DNA from: Actinomycetota bacterium
Lineage (GTDB): Bacteria; Actinomycetota; Actinomycetes; Nanopelagicales; Nanopelagicaceae
Assembly: GCA_016870895.1 (NCBI GenBank)
Contig: VGAA01000003.1
Span: 1-64,000 of the forward strand
Direction: 5' to 3'
DNA length: 64,000 nt
The number at the start of each line of letters is the position of its first letter. Within the stretch, counting starts at the first letter, position 1. Both the position numbers and the translations under genes were made by a program. This document shows positions 11,402 to 20,332 of this stretch, one piece after another. The notes under the pieces are model-generated. The model was given only the letters and a program-made list of their open reading frames with translations. It made no database searches and was not told the origin of the DNA.

Positions 11402-13168
11402 ATGAGCTCAAAAAATACAACTGGCAAAATAGGCATCCGCCATATCTCCTCAATTGATGGGCTAAGAGCAATTGCAGTTATTGCAGTGGTGCTCTATCAC
11501 CTAGGCATCTCTTGGATTCCAGGTGGATTTCTAGGAGTTGATTTATTTTTTGTAATCTCTGGATATGTCATTACTCGTTTAATTCTGGATTCAATAAATC
11601 AATCTAGCGCATTAGATCTACGTGCATTTTATGCTGCAAGATTAAGGCGAATTTACCCAGGTTTATTATTCATGGTTATCTCTACCATTATTTTCATTGG
11701 TGTTTGGGCACCGGAGGCAATAAAGAGATTTTTGACTGATCTACCCTATGTACTAACTGGCACGATGAACTGGTCACTAGTTGCCAGACAGCAAGATTAC
11801 TTTGAAACTATTGGCAGACCACCACTACTTCAACATACTTGGTCACTTGCTGTTGAATTGCAGTACTACTTAATTTGGCCCATCATTTTACTTACAGTTT
11901 TAAAGTATTTTGGCAAAAGGCATATTGCTCGTTCGGCATTAATTATTGCCATGGTATCTGGTGTTGCATTATTTTTTGTTTCTTTCCAACTAGATCAATC
12001 AAATGCTCAGCAAGTTAGCCATGTTTATTTTGGGACAGATACACATTCAATTGGCTTATTTCTAGGATCAGCACTTGCTGTCTCTTGGATTCCCCAAAAT
12101 CTAAGTGCTGATATAGAAAAAAGGGCTCAAGATGTAATTGATGGAATTGGTGTAGCTGGTTTATTAGGTTTAGTTGCCACATTTTTATTTATTGATGCAA
12201 ACAATGCCAACCTTTATCAAATCGCTTTTCCATTAGCTGGAGTATTTGGGTGCTTGGTAATTATCTCGTTGGTTCACCCAGCATCGAGATTTGCGCCAAT
12301 TATTAGTAGTGCCCCCTTTCGCTGGGTAGGGCAGAGAAGTTATGGAATATACATATGGCACTGGGTTATTTTTCAAGTCACCCGTCCCAGCGTTGATTTA
12401 ACTGGTGAAACTTGGGCGCTTTATTTAGCCCGAGTCTTACTGGTACTAGCGCTAGCTGATATCTCACTTCGTTGGGTAGAGATTCCATTTCGCCAAGGAG
12501 TAGTTCAAAACTGGTTTAGAGGAATGAAGTATCGCTCAGCTAAAGTAAAACTTCGCCAGCAAATATCTATTGTGGCTTCAGTAATAGTTGTGCTTGCCAT
12601 TACATCATCTATTTCAATACAGGCTATTAACAAGGGAGAGCAGATTGCTACCGATATAGCCCAAGGTACAAATGATCAGAATATTGAACAGAAAGATCTC
12701 GCTGACACAACTGGACTTTGGGTAACTGGCGATAGCGTAATTTTAGGAATTAGAAGTAAATTGGAGAGTAAAGAGCATGTCTCATTGGTCAATGCCCGAG
12801 TTGGCCGACAGGCTCCTGAATTGTTAGCCGCACTCCGGGTAGACCAAGTTGCAGTGCCAGAATCACCAGTTATTTTTAATCTAGGAAATAACAATGCTCT
12901 TTCTGAACAAACAGTGATTGATATTTTTGAGGTTGTTAAAAACCAACCCCAAATTATTGTGGTGAACACTGCAGTTCCAAGAGCTTGGCGAGAGCAAAAT
13001 AATTTGATTATTTCTAAAGTTTCATCCCTTTATTCAAAAGTAACCTTAATTGATTGGGATCGAATTTCGAAAGATCGTCCAGAATTATTTGCACCAGATG
13101 GCATTCATTTAAGTCCATTAGGATCCGATGTTTATGTAGATTTAGTATTGAGTGCGCTAATTAAATAA
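11402..13168 (+). CDS. Acyltransferase 3 family protein (OafA/YrhL-like) with C-terminal SGNH domain
   Basis: 588 aa; IDGLRAIAVIAVVLYHLG...GGFLGVDLFFVISGYVIT; multiple TM segments; C-terminal WVTGDSVILGIRSKL and DGIHLSPLGSDVY. Confidence 0.9.
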   Translation: MSSKNTTGKIGIRHISSIDGLRAIAVIAVVLYHLGISWIPGGFLGVDLFFVISGYVITRLILDSINQSSALDLRAFYAARLRRIYPGLLFMVISTIIFIGVWAPEAIKRFLTDLPYVLTGTMNWSLVARQQDYFETIGRPPLLQHTWSLAVELQYYLIWPIILLTVLKYFGKRHIARSALIIAMVSGVALFFVSFQLDQSNAQQVSHVYFGTDTHSIGLFLGSALAVSWIPQNLSADIEKRAQDVIDGIGVAGLLGLVATFLFIDANNANLYQIAFPLAGVFGCLVIISLVHPASRFAPIISSAPFRWVGQRSYGIYIWHWVIFQVTRPSVDLTGETWALYLARVLLVLALADISLRWVEIPFRQGVVQNWFRGMKYRSAKVKLRQQISIVASVIVVLAITSSISIQAINKGEQIATDIAQGTNDQNIEQKDLADTTGLWVTGDSVILGIRSKLESKEHVSLVNARVGRQAPELLAALRVDQVAVPESPVIFNLGNNNALSEQTVIDIFEVVKNQPQIIVVNTAVPRAWREQNNLIISKVSSLYSKVTLIDWDRISKDRPELFAPDGIHLSPLGSDVYVDLVLSALIK

Positions 13169-13190
13169 TCTGTAAAATAATTTGTAAAAA

Positions 13191-13217
13191 ATAGCCCCTG
13201 ATCTCTCAGGGGCTATT
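13191..13217. terminator. Bidirectional terminator hairpin between convergent genes
   Basis: TAGCCCCTGA-TCTC-TCAGGGGCTA with flanking A and T tracts. Confidence 0.8.
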
Positions 13218-13235
13218 TAAATTACTTGTTATGGT

Positions 13236-13976
13236 TTAAGACCAGCTACCTGGCAAACCATGAATCTTGCCTTCAACAACTTTACCATCTGAATAAACTG
13301 TTGAGACCTTAACCTGCACCCAACCAGAAGTATCGTTCTTAGTAATTTGTTGCTTGAACTCAGTCGCTGGCACAGTTGCTACCAAGCGCCAATCGCCCAC
13401 GCCGTTATCGCGTAACTCAACGTTGTAGCCAGTAATACCAGCAGATGCTGCTGGTGCTTTCCAATTAACCATGGCGCCAGTTTCATTATAAATAGAAACG
13501 ATTCCGACTGGAGCCTCATAAGCTGTAATTGGAGTTTCACCTGGCTCAGTTGTTGGCTGCTCAGCTGGCGTATTACTTTCTGAAGCAACTGGTGTTGGTG
13601 TCACCGTTGTTGACTCAGATGATGAATTTCGAGATACAACAGCAACTGCCAAAATTAAAATACCAACTACTACTGCGATCGCAACAGTCTTTGAGGATCC
13701 TGAGCCGCTGCTCTTGCTAACTGAGGCTGTTCTAGCGGATGCAGCAGGTCTTGGGGTAGTTGAAATTGATGAGATTGAAGATCTTGATGATCCGCTAACT
13801 GGTACTGCTGGTATTGAATACCGAGTAGATGAACGGGCTGATCGCTTTGCGCTCTTTCTTACACTTTTCTTAGCTGAAGATTTTTTAACACTTTTCTTAG
13901 CTGAAGATTTTTTAACACTCTTCTTAACACTGCGTTTTGCAGATGCTTTCTTAGCTGCTCTCTTCTTTGCTGCCAC
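13236..13976 (-). CDS. Membrane protein with histone-H1-like Lys/Ser/Ala N-terminus, one TM and a fibronectin-III-like C-terminal domain
   Basis: MAAKKRAAKKASAKRSVKKSVKKSSAKKSVKKSSAKKSVRKS..., TM KTVAIAVVVGILILAVAVV, Thr/Pro/Glu linker, then IVSIYNETGAMVNWKAPAASAGITGYNVELRDNG... Confidence 0.65.
   Translation of the reverse strand: MAAKKRAAKKASAKRSVKKSVKKSSAKKSVKKSSAKKSVRKSAKRSARSSTRYSIPAVPVSGSSRSSISSISTTPRPAASARTASVSKSSGSGSSKTVAIAVVVGILILAVAVVSRNSSSESTTVTPTPVASESNTPAEQPTTEPGETPITAYEAPVGIVSIYNETGAMVNWKAPAASAGITGYNVELRDNGVGDWRLVATVPATEFKQQITKNDTSGWVQVKVSTVYSDGKVVEGKIHGLPGSWS
13861..13925. repeat. 27-bp in-frame tandem repeat (about 2.4 copies) encoding SVKKSSAKK
   Basis: ACACTTTTCTTAGCTGAAGATTTTTTA repeated exactly at 13861-13887 and 13888-13914, with a partial third copy. 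Confidence 0.9.
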
Positions 13977-14095
13977 TTAAAACTCCTTTAGTCATTTACG
14001 CTAGTTAAGTTCACTAACCTTATTTAGATGAAGGTATTCCTAGGGAAGGATGAGATAAGGATACAACACCAAGTCCGTGATTTATTCGCATGAAA

Positions 14096-14722
14096 TTAGA
14101 GCAGTTCAAGTAGAACTGGCGCGATTGCCCGTAAGGCCCGCCCGCGATGGCTAATTTCATCTTTTACCGCAGGAGATAATTGCGCCAAAGTTTTATCAAA
14201 ACCTTCTGGCAAAAAGATCGGGTCATAACCAAAGCCATTATCACCATGCGATTGTCGAGTAATTTCACCCTTTAACTCACCTAGCATCTGGTGCTCGACT
14301 TTATGACCGCCGGCAGCTGGTTGGTAAAAGGCGACCACTGTTTTAAATTGTGCTCCCCGACTGCCAACTGGTGTCTTAGCTAATTGGGTTAAGACTTTTT
14401 CAATATTTAATTTATCCCTAACCTTGGCATCAGATCCGCTATAGCCAGCGTATCTGGCTGAATAAATTCCAGGATCACCATTTAGTGCGTCAATAAATAA
14501 TCCACTGTCATCTGCTAAGGCAGGTAGCTTTGTAAAATCTGAAATTTGCCTAGCTTTTAGCCAAGCGTTTTCACTTAAACTCTTTCCACTTTCGACTACC
14601 TCAGGTAGATCTGGAAAATCAGCTAGACCTAGAATCTTTACTTCGGCAGCTAAATTACTGAGTAATCTTTCCAACTCTGCGATCTTGCCAGTATTTTTTG
14701 ATGCTAAAACCAATTTAGACAT
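14096..14722 (-). CDS. rdgB: XTP/dITP pyrophosphatase (RdgB/HAM1)
   Basis: MSKLVLASKNTGKIAEL...ALADDSGLFIDALNGDPGIYSARYAG; GFGYDPIFLP. Confidence 0.95.
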   Translation of the reverse strand: MSKLVLASKNTGKIAELERLLSNLAAEVKILGLADFPDLPEVVESGKSLSENAWLKARQISDFTKLPALADDSGLFIDALNGDPGIYSARYAGYSGSDAKVRDKLNIEKVLTQLAKTPVGSRGAQFKTVVAFYQPAAGGHKVEHQMLGELKGEITRQSHGDNGFGYDPIFLPEGFDKTLAQLSPAVKDEISHRGRALRAIAPVLLELL

Positions 14723-14731
14723 TTTGTAAAA

Positions 14732-15457
14732 TTATTTAGATAAGGATTGGATTTGAAGTTGTGTTAAATTAGTACAGCCCTTAGCACCTAGATTTAATAA
14801 TTGATCTAGTAAATTGCGATCAAATGGTTTTCCTTCAGCAGTTCCTTGCACCTCAATGAAATTACCATCCCCGGTACAGACTATATTCATATCAGCTTGG
14901 GCAGCAACATCCTCTTCATAGCAAAGATCTAGGGTTGGTATGCCATCGATTATTCCAACTGAAACTGCCGCAACTGATTGTGTTAAAGGATTAGAGCTGG
15001 TTGCAATGATGGATTTTGATTTTGCCCAAGATATCGCATCCACTAGGGCCACATATGCCCCAGTAATCGCAGCTGTTCTAGTGCCACCATCTGCTTGCAA
15101 CACATCACAATCAATCACGATTGTGTTCTCACCCAAGGCTTTCATATCTACAATGCCACGTAAGGATCTGCCAACTAATCTGGAAATCTCTTGTGTTCTA
15201 CCACCTAACTTACCTTTAACACTCTCGCGATCAGATCTAGTATGAGTAGCTCTGGGTAACATGGCGTACTCACTTGTTACCCAACCCTCACCCCTACCAA
15301 CTAACCAGCGGGGCACTCCTGGGGTAAAGGATGCAACACATAAAACTCTGGTCTTACCAAACTCAACTAAAACTGATCCTTCGGCATTATCTAACCAATG
15401 GCGGGTAAATTTAATCGGCCGTAATTGATCACTTGATCTGCCATCGATTCTGCTAAT
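14732..15457 (-). CDS. rph: Ribonuclease PH, apparently initiated at ATT
   Basis: The track ORF starts at GTG 15316. The conserved N-terminus (I)[47 protein letters not shown] lies upstream in frame, preceded by AGGAG-N7-ATT and an in-frame TAA at 15463-15461. Confidence 0.9.
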   Translation of the reverse strand: MSRIDGRSSDQLRPIKFTRHWLDNAEGSVLVEFGKTRVLCVASFTPGVPRWLVGRGEGWVTSEYAMLPRATHTRSDRESVKGKLGGRTQEISRLVGRSLRGIVDMKALGENTIVIDCDVLQADGGTRTAAITGAYVALVDAISWAKSKSIIATSSNPLTQSVAAVSVGIIDGIPTLDLCYEEDVAAQADMNIVCTGDGNFIEVQGTAEGKPFDRNLLDQLLNLGAKGCTNLTQLQIQSLSK

Positions 15458-15529
15458 GATTTATCTCCTCTTGATTCCTAATTTAAAACTAAATTCTTCG
15501 CTTTAATCCTGCTGATTAGCACTTGATAG

Positions 15530-16357
15530 TTAAATCTTATTAGTCACTGATACTACCTCTGGGCCGAGAAATCTTCGTGCTAACGAAGCAAAATTGCCCG
15601 CATCCCCGGTGGCTACAAATCTATGGTTGGCAGGAGAGCTTTGAGTACTTAATAAATCGGCCTCAACTAAGGTTTTATAGAGATCCTTTGCCGTCTCTTC
15701 AGCACTAGAAACTAAGGTGACATCATTTCCCATGACATAGGAGATCACACCAGTTAACAATGGATAATGGGTGCAGCCTAAGACGAGAGTATCAATCTTG
15801 GCCTGCTGCATTTGAGATAAGTAATCCTGGGCAATTTTTGTAATCTCATCCCCTGAGGTTTTACCTTGTTCAACAAACTCAACAAATAGTGGGCAGGCTT
15901 TAGAGGTAATTTTCAATTGCGGTGCCGCAGCAAATGCATCTAAGTATGCTTTGGAATCAATAGTGGCGGAGGTGCCAATGACGCCGATATTGCCACTTCT
16001 AGAGGCAGAGACAGCTCGGCGAACTGCAGGTTGAATAACCTCAATTACCGGGATGGCGTAACGCTCGCGCGCATCACGAAGCATTGCCGCACTTGCAGTA
16101 TTACATGCAATCACAATTGCTTTGACGCCAGCGGCAACTAACTGGTCGATAATCTCTAGTGCGTAAGTTCGAACCTGGGCAAGGGGTCTTGGGCCATATG
16201 GGCCGCGGGCGGTGTCTCCAATGTAAAGAATTGATTCCCCAGGTAGCTGATCAATAATTGCTCGGGCAACAGTTAAGCCACCAACTCCAGAATCAAAGAT
16301 TCCGATCGGAGCATTTTTACTGGTTACAGATTTATGGGTTGCAGAGTTCGTGGCCAT
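15530..16357 (-). CDS. murI: Glutamate racemase
   Basis: [39 protein letters not shown]. Confidence 0.95.
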   Translation of the reverse strand: MATNSATHKSVTSKNAPIGIFDSGVGGLTVARAIIDQLPGESILYIGDTARGPYGPRPLAQVRTYALEIIDQLVAAGVKAIVIACNTASAAMLRDARERYAIPVIEVIQPAVRRAVSASRSGNIGVIGTSATIDSKAYLDAFAAAPQLKITSKACPLFVEFVEQGKTSGDEITKIAQDYLSQMQQAKIDTLVLGCTHYPLLTGVISYVMGNDVTLVSSAEETAKDLYKTLVEADLLSTQSSPANHRFVATGDAGNFASLARRFLGPEVVSVTNKI

Positions 16358-16603
16358 TTGAGGTAAGTGTAAATGCAGCCATCAGAAGTAGTGATCTTGA
16401 AAAAATGTCCGATTTGCCCCCTTTTATGTGTGAAATCTTAAGAATTAGGTGGAATTTGGGGTGGATTGTCTTGATGAACCGGCTGGTAACCACCACTCTA
16501 TTGCCTAGGCAATTAGTCGTAGTCTGCATATGAGGTTACGAATCTTTGCTGGCTCATATCCAAAAGGACATGAGCAAACTAAATGCCTATGGAGGCTTTT
16601 TAG

Positions 16604-17374
16604 ATGAATTCAATTGCATTATCTGCAGATCAGTTCGGCATCGTTTACAACATTCTTTCATTTGGACTTGTGTCAATGCTTGCCTGCACTATCTACACTC
16701 TAGTTGCACAACCTCGAGTCCTACCGAAGTACCGTACAGCACTTGTAATGTCATCTATGGTGACATTTATTGCGGCTTACCACTATTGGAGAATTTTCGA
16801 CTCTTTTAGTGATTCTTTTGTAGATGGTTCACTAAAGGTAGGAACCGCTCAAGGAACATTCAATGAGGCATATCGCTACGTTGACTGGATTCTGACAGTG
16901 CCGCTACTTCTGGTTGAAGTAGTTGCAGTTCTTGCTCTTGCTAAGGCAGCGGCTTCTTCATTAATTAACCGCTTAGTGCCTGCATCAGCCGCAATGATCG
17001 CGCTTGGTTACCCAGGTGAGATTTCAACCGACAATAACACCAAGGTTTTATGGGGTGTATTGTCAACAATACCTTTCCTATACATTTTGTATGTATTGTT
17101 CGTCGAGCTTTCAAAGTCTCTTGATCGTCAGCCAGCAGGGGTAGCTGCGACCGTTGGTCGTCTACGCATGCTATTGATCGCAACTTGGGGCGTTTACCCA
17201 ATCTCATACTTGCTACCAATTCTTGGTCAAGATGCATTGGATCCGGCAGCGTTTGTTAATCGTCAGATTGGTTACACAATCGCAGACGTATTAGCTAAGT
17301 GCGTATTTGGTCTAACAATCCTAAAGATTGCAAAGATGAAATCCGTGGCTGAAGGAATGAAGGACGATCAGTAA
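16604..17374 (+). CDS. Actinorhodopsin-type light-driven proton pump
   Basis: 256 aa, seven hydrophobic segments; helix C RYVDWILTVPLLLVEV (D-T-E pump triad at the proteorhodopsin 97/101/108 spacing); retinal lysine region IADVLAKCVFGLTILKI; SD TGGAGG upstream. Confidence 0.93.
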   Translation: MNSIALSADQFGIVYNILSFGLVSMLACTIYTLVAQPRVLPKYRTALVMSSMVTFIAAYHYWRIFDSFSDSFVDGSLKVGTAQGTFNEAYRYVDWILTVPLLLVEVVAVLALAKAAASSLINRLVPASAAMIALGYPGEISTDNNTKVLWGVLSTIPFLYILYVLFVELSKSLDRQPAGVAATVGRLRMLLIATWGVYPISYLLPILGQDALDPAAFVNRQIGYTIADVLAKCVFGLTILKIAKMKSVAEGMKDDQ

Positions 17375-17393
17375 TAGTCTGTAATTAATTGAG

Positions 17394-17423
17394 GTGGGGC
17401 TGAGATATCGGCCCCACTTTTTT
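17394..17423 (+). terminator. Intrinsic terminator of the rhodopsin gene
   Basis: GTGGGGC-TGAGATATCG-GCCCCAC followed by TTTTTT. Confidence 0.85.
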
Positions 17424-18000
17424 ATCGCCATAGATGATTAAGCAAGTTCTCCTGAATACCACCCAGCCAAAAAAAGACCGCGAAAAGAGGTTTTTGTTGA
17501 TCAGTATCCGGCATTAACTTATAATTTTCAAAACTTCTTTGATCAATATTTAGCCGCACTGAAAGTGCCAATCTCAGATCATTAATTGCAATTAACCATC
17601 GAGTTGGATCGCTGATGGCAATATCTGCTCGTCCCGACTTATGATCAGCTGGTAAAACCAACTGCTGCCTTAGATACAAAAGGTGATCTTGCTTTAATTT
17701 TCGCAATGCTGGCTCTGTATATTTTCGAAACTCATCCGCGCTCTCTGGATCAGGATATGCATTTGGTAAAAGTCTCTTGAGCACAGGATCTTCCGGTTGA
17801 GATATCGTAGATTGAATGTCTTCCATAGCTGCCACCAAAAATTGATCAAATGAATCATCGGATTGATAACGCTGATTGAAACTTTCTTCGCCTAGTAGTT
17901 GAAGTAACTGTTCAATAAGATCAATTAAAATATGTAACTCATCAATGCTCAGCGGTACAGATAAATCCCCAGCTGCCGGAGAACCTTTAAACTCGACCAT
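17422..18000 (-). CDS. DUF2017-family protein
   Basis: Directly follows clpS, as is common in Actinobacteria. Likely start [12 protein letters not shown] at 18000; the longer track ORF runs into clpS. Confidence 0.7.
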   Translation of the reverse strand: MVEFKGSPAAGDLSVPLSIDELHILIDLIEQLLQLLGEESFNQRYQSDDSFDQFLVAAMEDIQSTISQPEDPVLKRLLPNAYPDPESADEFRKYTEPALRKLKQDHLLYLRQQLVLPADHKSGRADIAISDPTRWLIAINDLRLALSVRLNIDQRSFENYKLMPDTDQQKPLFAVFFWLGGIQENLLNHLWR

Positions 18001-18283
18001 GATCTTCCCGTTGAAGTGTTGCCCAGAGTCCATGCTCATGCAAACTTTGAACCGCACGTTCCATTTCTTCTCTAGTTCCAGAAGCTACAACTGCTTTTCC
18101 TTCATTATGAACTTGCATCATTAGTTCATGCGCTTTTTCCTTTGAAAATCCAAATAATTTTATAAACACATACGTGACGTAATTCATTAAATTAACTGGA
18201 TCATCCCAAACAATAGTTACCCAAAGGTGATCAAAAAATTTACTTAAATCTAAAACCTCTTCAACTTGGGTTTGGGAACTCAT
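17987..18283 (-). CDS. clpS: ATP-dependent Clp protease adaptor ClpS
   Basis: 98 aa; [49 protein letters not shown]. Confidence 0.95.
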   Translation of the reverse strand: MSSQTQVEEVLDLSKFFDHLWVTIVWDDPVNLMNYVTYVFIKLFGFSKEKAHELMMQVHNEGKAVVASGTREEMERAVQSLHEHGLWATLQREDHGRV

Positions 18284-18290
18284 GCACTAA

Positions 18291-20009
18291 TTATCTAACT
18301 AAAACTGTGAAGAGTTCACTACTTCCGGCAGAATTTTTTACCCCCGCTTCAATCAGGATCTGATAAGAATGAATCCCTGGAATGGATTGAGTAATGGCAA
18401 AATTAAATGAACCATTGATATCGGTTGTATAGGAACCTATCGACTTTCCATCTTGCAGTACAGATAACTTAATTCCTTGGGCTGCCGGCAGTATTTGACC
18501 AGAGATTGGATAAGTGGCACCTACTTTTATCGATGTTGGGAGAGGCAGGATAACTTTTGGAACCACCGAGATACTCTTTTCAGAAGTTATACCTTCAGTT
18601 CTTTCCCAACTGCCCTCTGAAACCAATCTAACAAGACTTTTCTGACCAATCACTACTGGAACCGAAATCGCACCGGTGGCATCAGTTACACCGGCAGCCA
18701 AGCTGCGCCAATTGGAATCATTGCTATTTTTAATTTCAAATCTAACATTAAGGGCTGATACGGGAGTCTTGTCTGGTAATTTAAATGTGGCAGCTAGATT
18801 AAATGTCGAACCATATGAAATCTCAGTTAAATCAGCCGAAATAGTGCTAATTACTTGGTCTGGCGCAATAGATTTAGCAATTTCGCGAACCGCACTCATT
18901 GCAGCCGCATTTTCCATCCCAAAGGTCCAAACTGCTATTCCGCCTAATCGATACTTACCAACTAAATTTGTTCGTGCGGCATAACTTCTCTCATCAGGAA
19001 ACCAAACTTTCCTAGTTGCGGTACAAGCAATTGCCGAGTTTGTCGGGTCCATGTAAGTTTTTGTATAAGTGAATGTTGATTCAGCGTGTGTGCTGTTGTA
19101 AGTAGGCACTGCTTTGTTATTTGAAGCCAGATTCAAAGCTTCACGCATCACAACCACTGCTTTTGCCCCTACAACTACAGAAGATGCAAATACTGATGGG
19201 CACACACCATCTACTTTTGTTACCCAATCTCGCCCATAACCTGGAATTCCTAGAAAAACTTTTGAAGCTGGCATCTGAGTAACTGCGTACTTAACCGCAT
19301 CCTCAGTCCATTCAAGTGGTCCAATGGGGCCTGGTGTGGTTGTTGAAAAATCATAAGCCATGATTCTGAGTCGATCTATATACGGATCAATCTCACTCCA
19401 AGAGTAAACAGAGTTACCTGCTCGCTTTGTCTCTTTAGCAAAGTCTGGAGGGGTGGTTACAGATAAAAGTTTATTTCGTGATCTTAGTTCACCTGAAAGT
19501 TGTTTTATAAAGGAAATCCAATTGGGCTTAAGTGCAGGCCAAGTAGATCTTCCATCTTTGGTATAAAACGTTTCAAAATCTAAATCAATTCCATCATAAT
19601 TCTGCTTGAGAACTAATTCTTTAAGGTTTTGAACGATAGTATTTCTAGAACTTTCATTTGCTAATAGATTTGCAAGAACTAATCTTCCGTTGTCATCAGT
19701 GATTGTTGGAAGCAAAATAATATTGTTTGATTTTAACCTTGCTATAACTTGTTCTTTTGGAGTTGTGTATCCTCCAAGAGCATACTTATCTTTCACATTC
19801 ACTCCACCAGTTAAGCCATACCAAAATGGCGAGACATCTCTAAGTAAATCTAGGTTCCCTTCAACAGTTGGAAGATTTCTACTTAATGAATAATCTGGTA
19901 ACCAGCCAGATAAAATTCTTCTGGGAGGATTATCTGCTGAAGCTGGAATAGTGGTTGAGAATAAAAGGAATGCTGCGAGTAGAGCGATCGTAGATTTACG
20001 CGATTCCAT
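18291..20009 (-). CDS. Secreted glycosyl hydrolase family 18-like protein with C-terminal Ig-like repeats
   Basis: Signal peptide (STIALLAAFLLFSTTIPASA); catalytic motif YDGIDLDFETF; PASKVFLGIPGYGRDW. Confidence 0.85.
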   Translation of the reverse strand: MESRKSTIALLAAFLLFSTTIPASADNPPRRILSGWLPDYSLSRNLPTVEGNLDLLRDVSPFWYGLTGGVNVKDKYALGGYTTPKEQVIARLKSNNIILLPTITDDNGRLVLANLLANESSRNTIVQNLKELVLKQNYDGIDLDFETFYTKDGRSTWPALKPNWISFIKQLSGELRSRNKLLSVTTPPDFAKETKRAGNSVYSWSEIDPYIDRLRIMAYDFSTTTPGPIGPLEWTEDAVKYAVTQMPASKVFLGIPGYGRDWVTKVDGVCPSVFASSVVVGAKAVVVMREALNLASNNKAVPTYNSTHAESTFTYTKTYMDPTNSAIACTATRKVWFPDERSYAARTNLVGKYRLGGIAVWTFGMENAAAMSAVREIAKSIAPDQVISTISADLTEISYGSTFNLAATFKLPDKTPVSALNVRFEIKNSNDSNWRSLAAGVTDATGAISVPVVIGQKSLVRLVSEGSWERTEGITSEKSISVVPKVILPLPTSIKVGATYPISGQILPAAQGIKLSVLQDGKSIGSYTTDINGSFNFAITQSIPGIHSYQILIEAGVKNSAGSSELFTVLVR

Positions 20010-20040
20010 GAATTTTAGGGTATCGGTTAAATCTGAGAAA

Positions 20041-20298
20041 TTACTTTAAGCGGGCGTGAATCTCTTTACATGTTGGGCAAATGGGAAATTTTTCAGGATC
20101 CCTATTTGGTATCCATTTTTTTCCGCATAAAGCTCTAACCGGTTTTCCTGTAACTGCAGATTCTGTTATTTTATTCTTATCGACATAGTGCGAAAATCTC
20201 TCGTGATCACCATCATCTGTTGGTGCCAACCTTTCAACAGCGAGTACCCCAGATTTGCCAGATTTACCGCGTAAATCATCGAGAAAGCCCATGGGCAA
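20041..20298 (-). CDS. DUF3039-family small protein
   Basis: GDHERFSHYVDKNKITESAVTGKPVRALCGKKWIPNRDPEKFPICPTCKEIHARL, recognised as the actinobacterial DUF3039 pattern. Confidence 0.8.
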   Translation of the reverse strand: MPMGFLDDLRGKSGKSGVLAVERLAPTDDGDHERFSHYVDKNKITESAVTGKPVRALCGKKWIPNRDPEKFPICPTCKEIHARLK

Positions 20299-20332
20299 AT
20301 CCTAATCCAAAAATATCGCCTACCATTTACCA

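Noticed and set aside
13861-13925. Repeats considered as a CRISPR or other non-coding array
   Set aside because: No spacers; units are directly adjacent, in frame and encode SVKKSSAKK.
16258-16533. Two ORFs (plus and minus) across the murI start and rhodopsin upstream region
   Set aside because: Overlap murI coding sequence and regulatory spacer; no coding signal recognised.
16546-16809. ORF overlapping the actinorhodopsin start in another frame (MLAHIQKDMSKLNAYGGFLDEF...)
   Set aside because: Beyond the leader it merely reads the rhodopsin gene out of frame; poor SD spacing and no recognisable protein.
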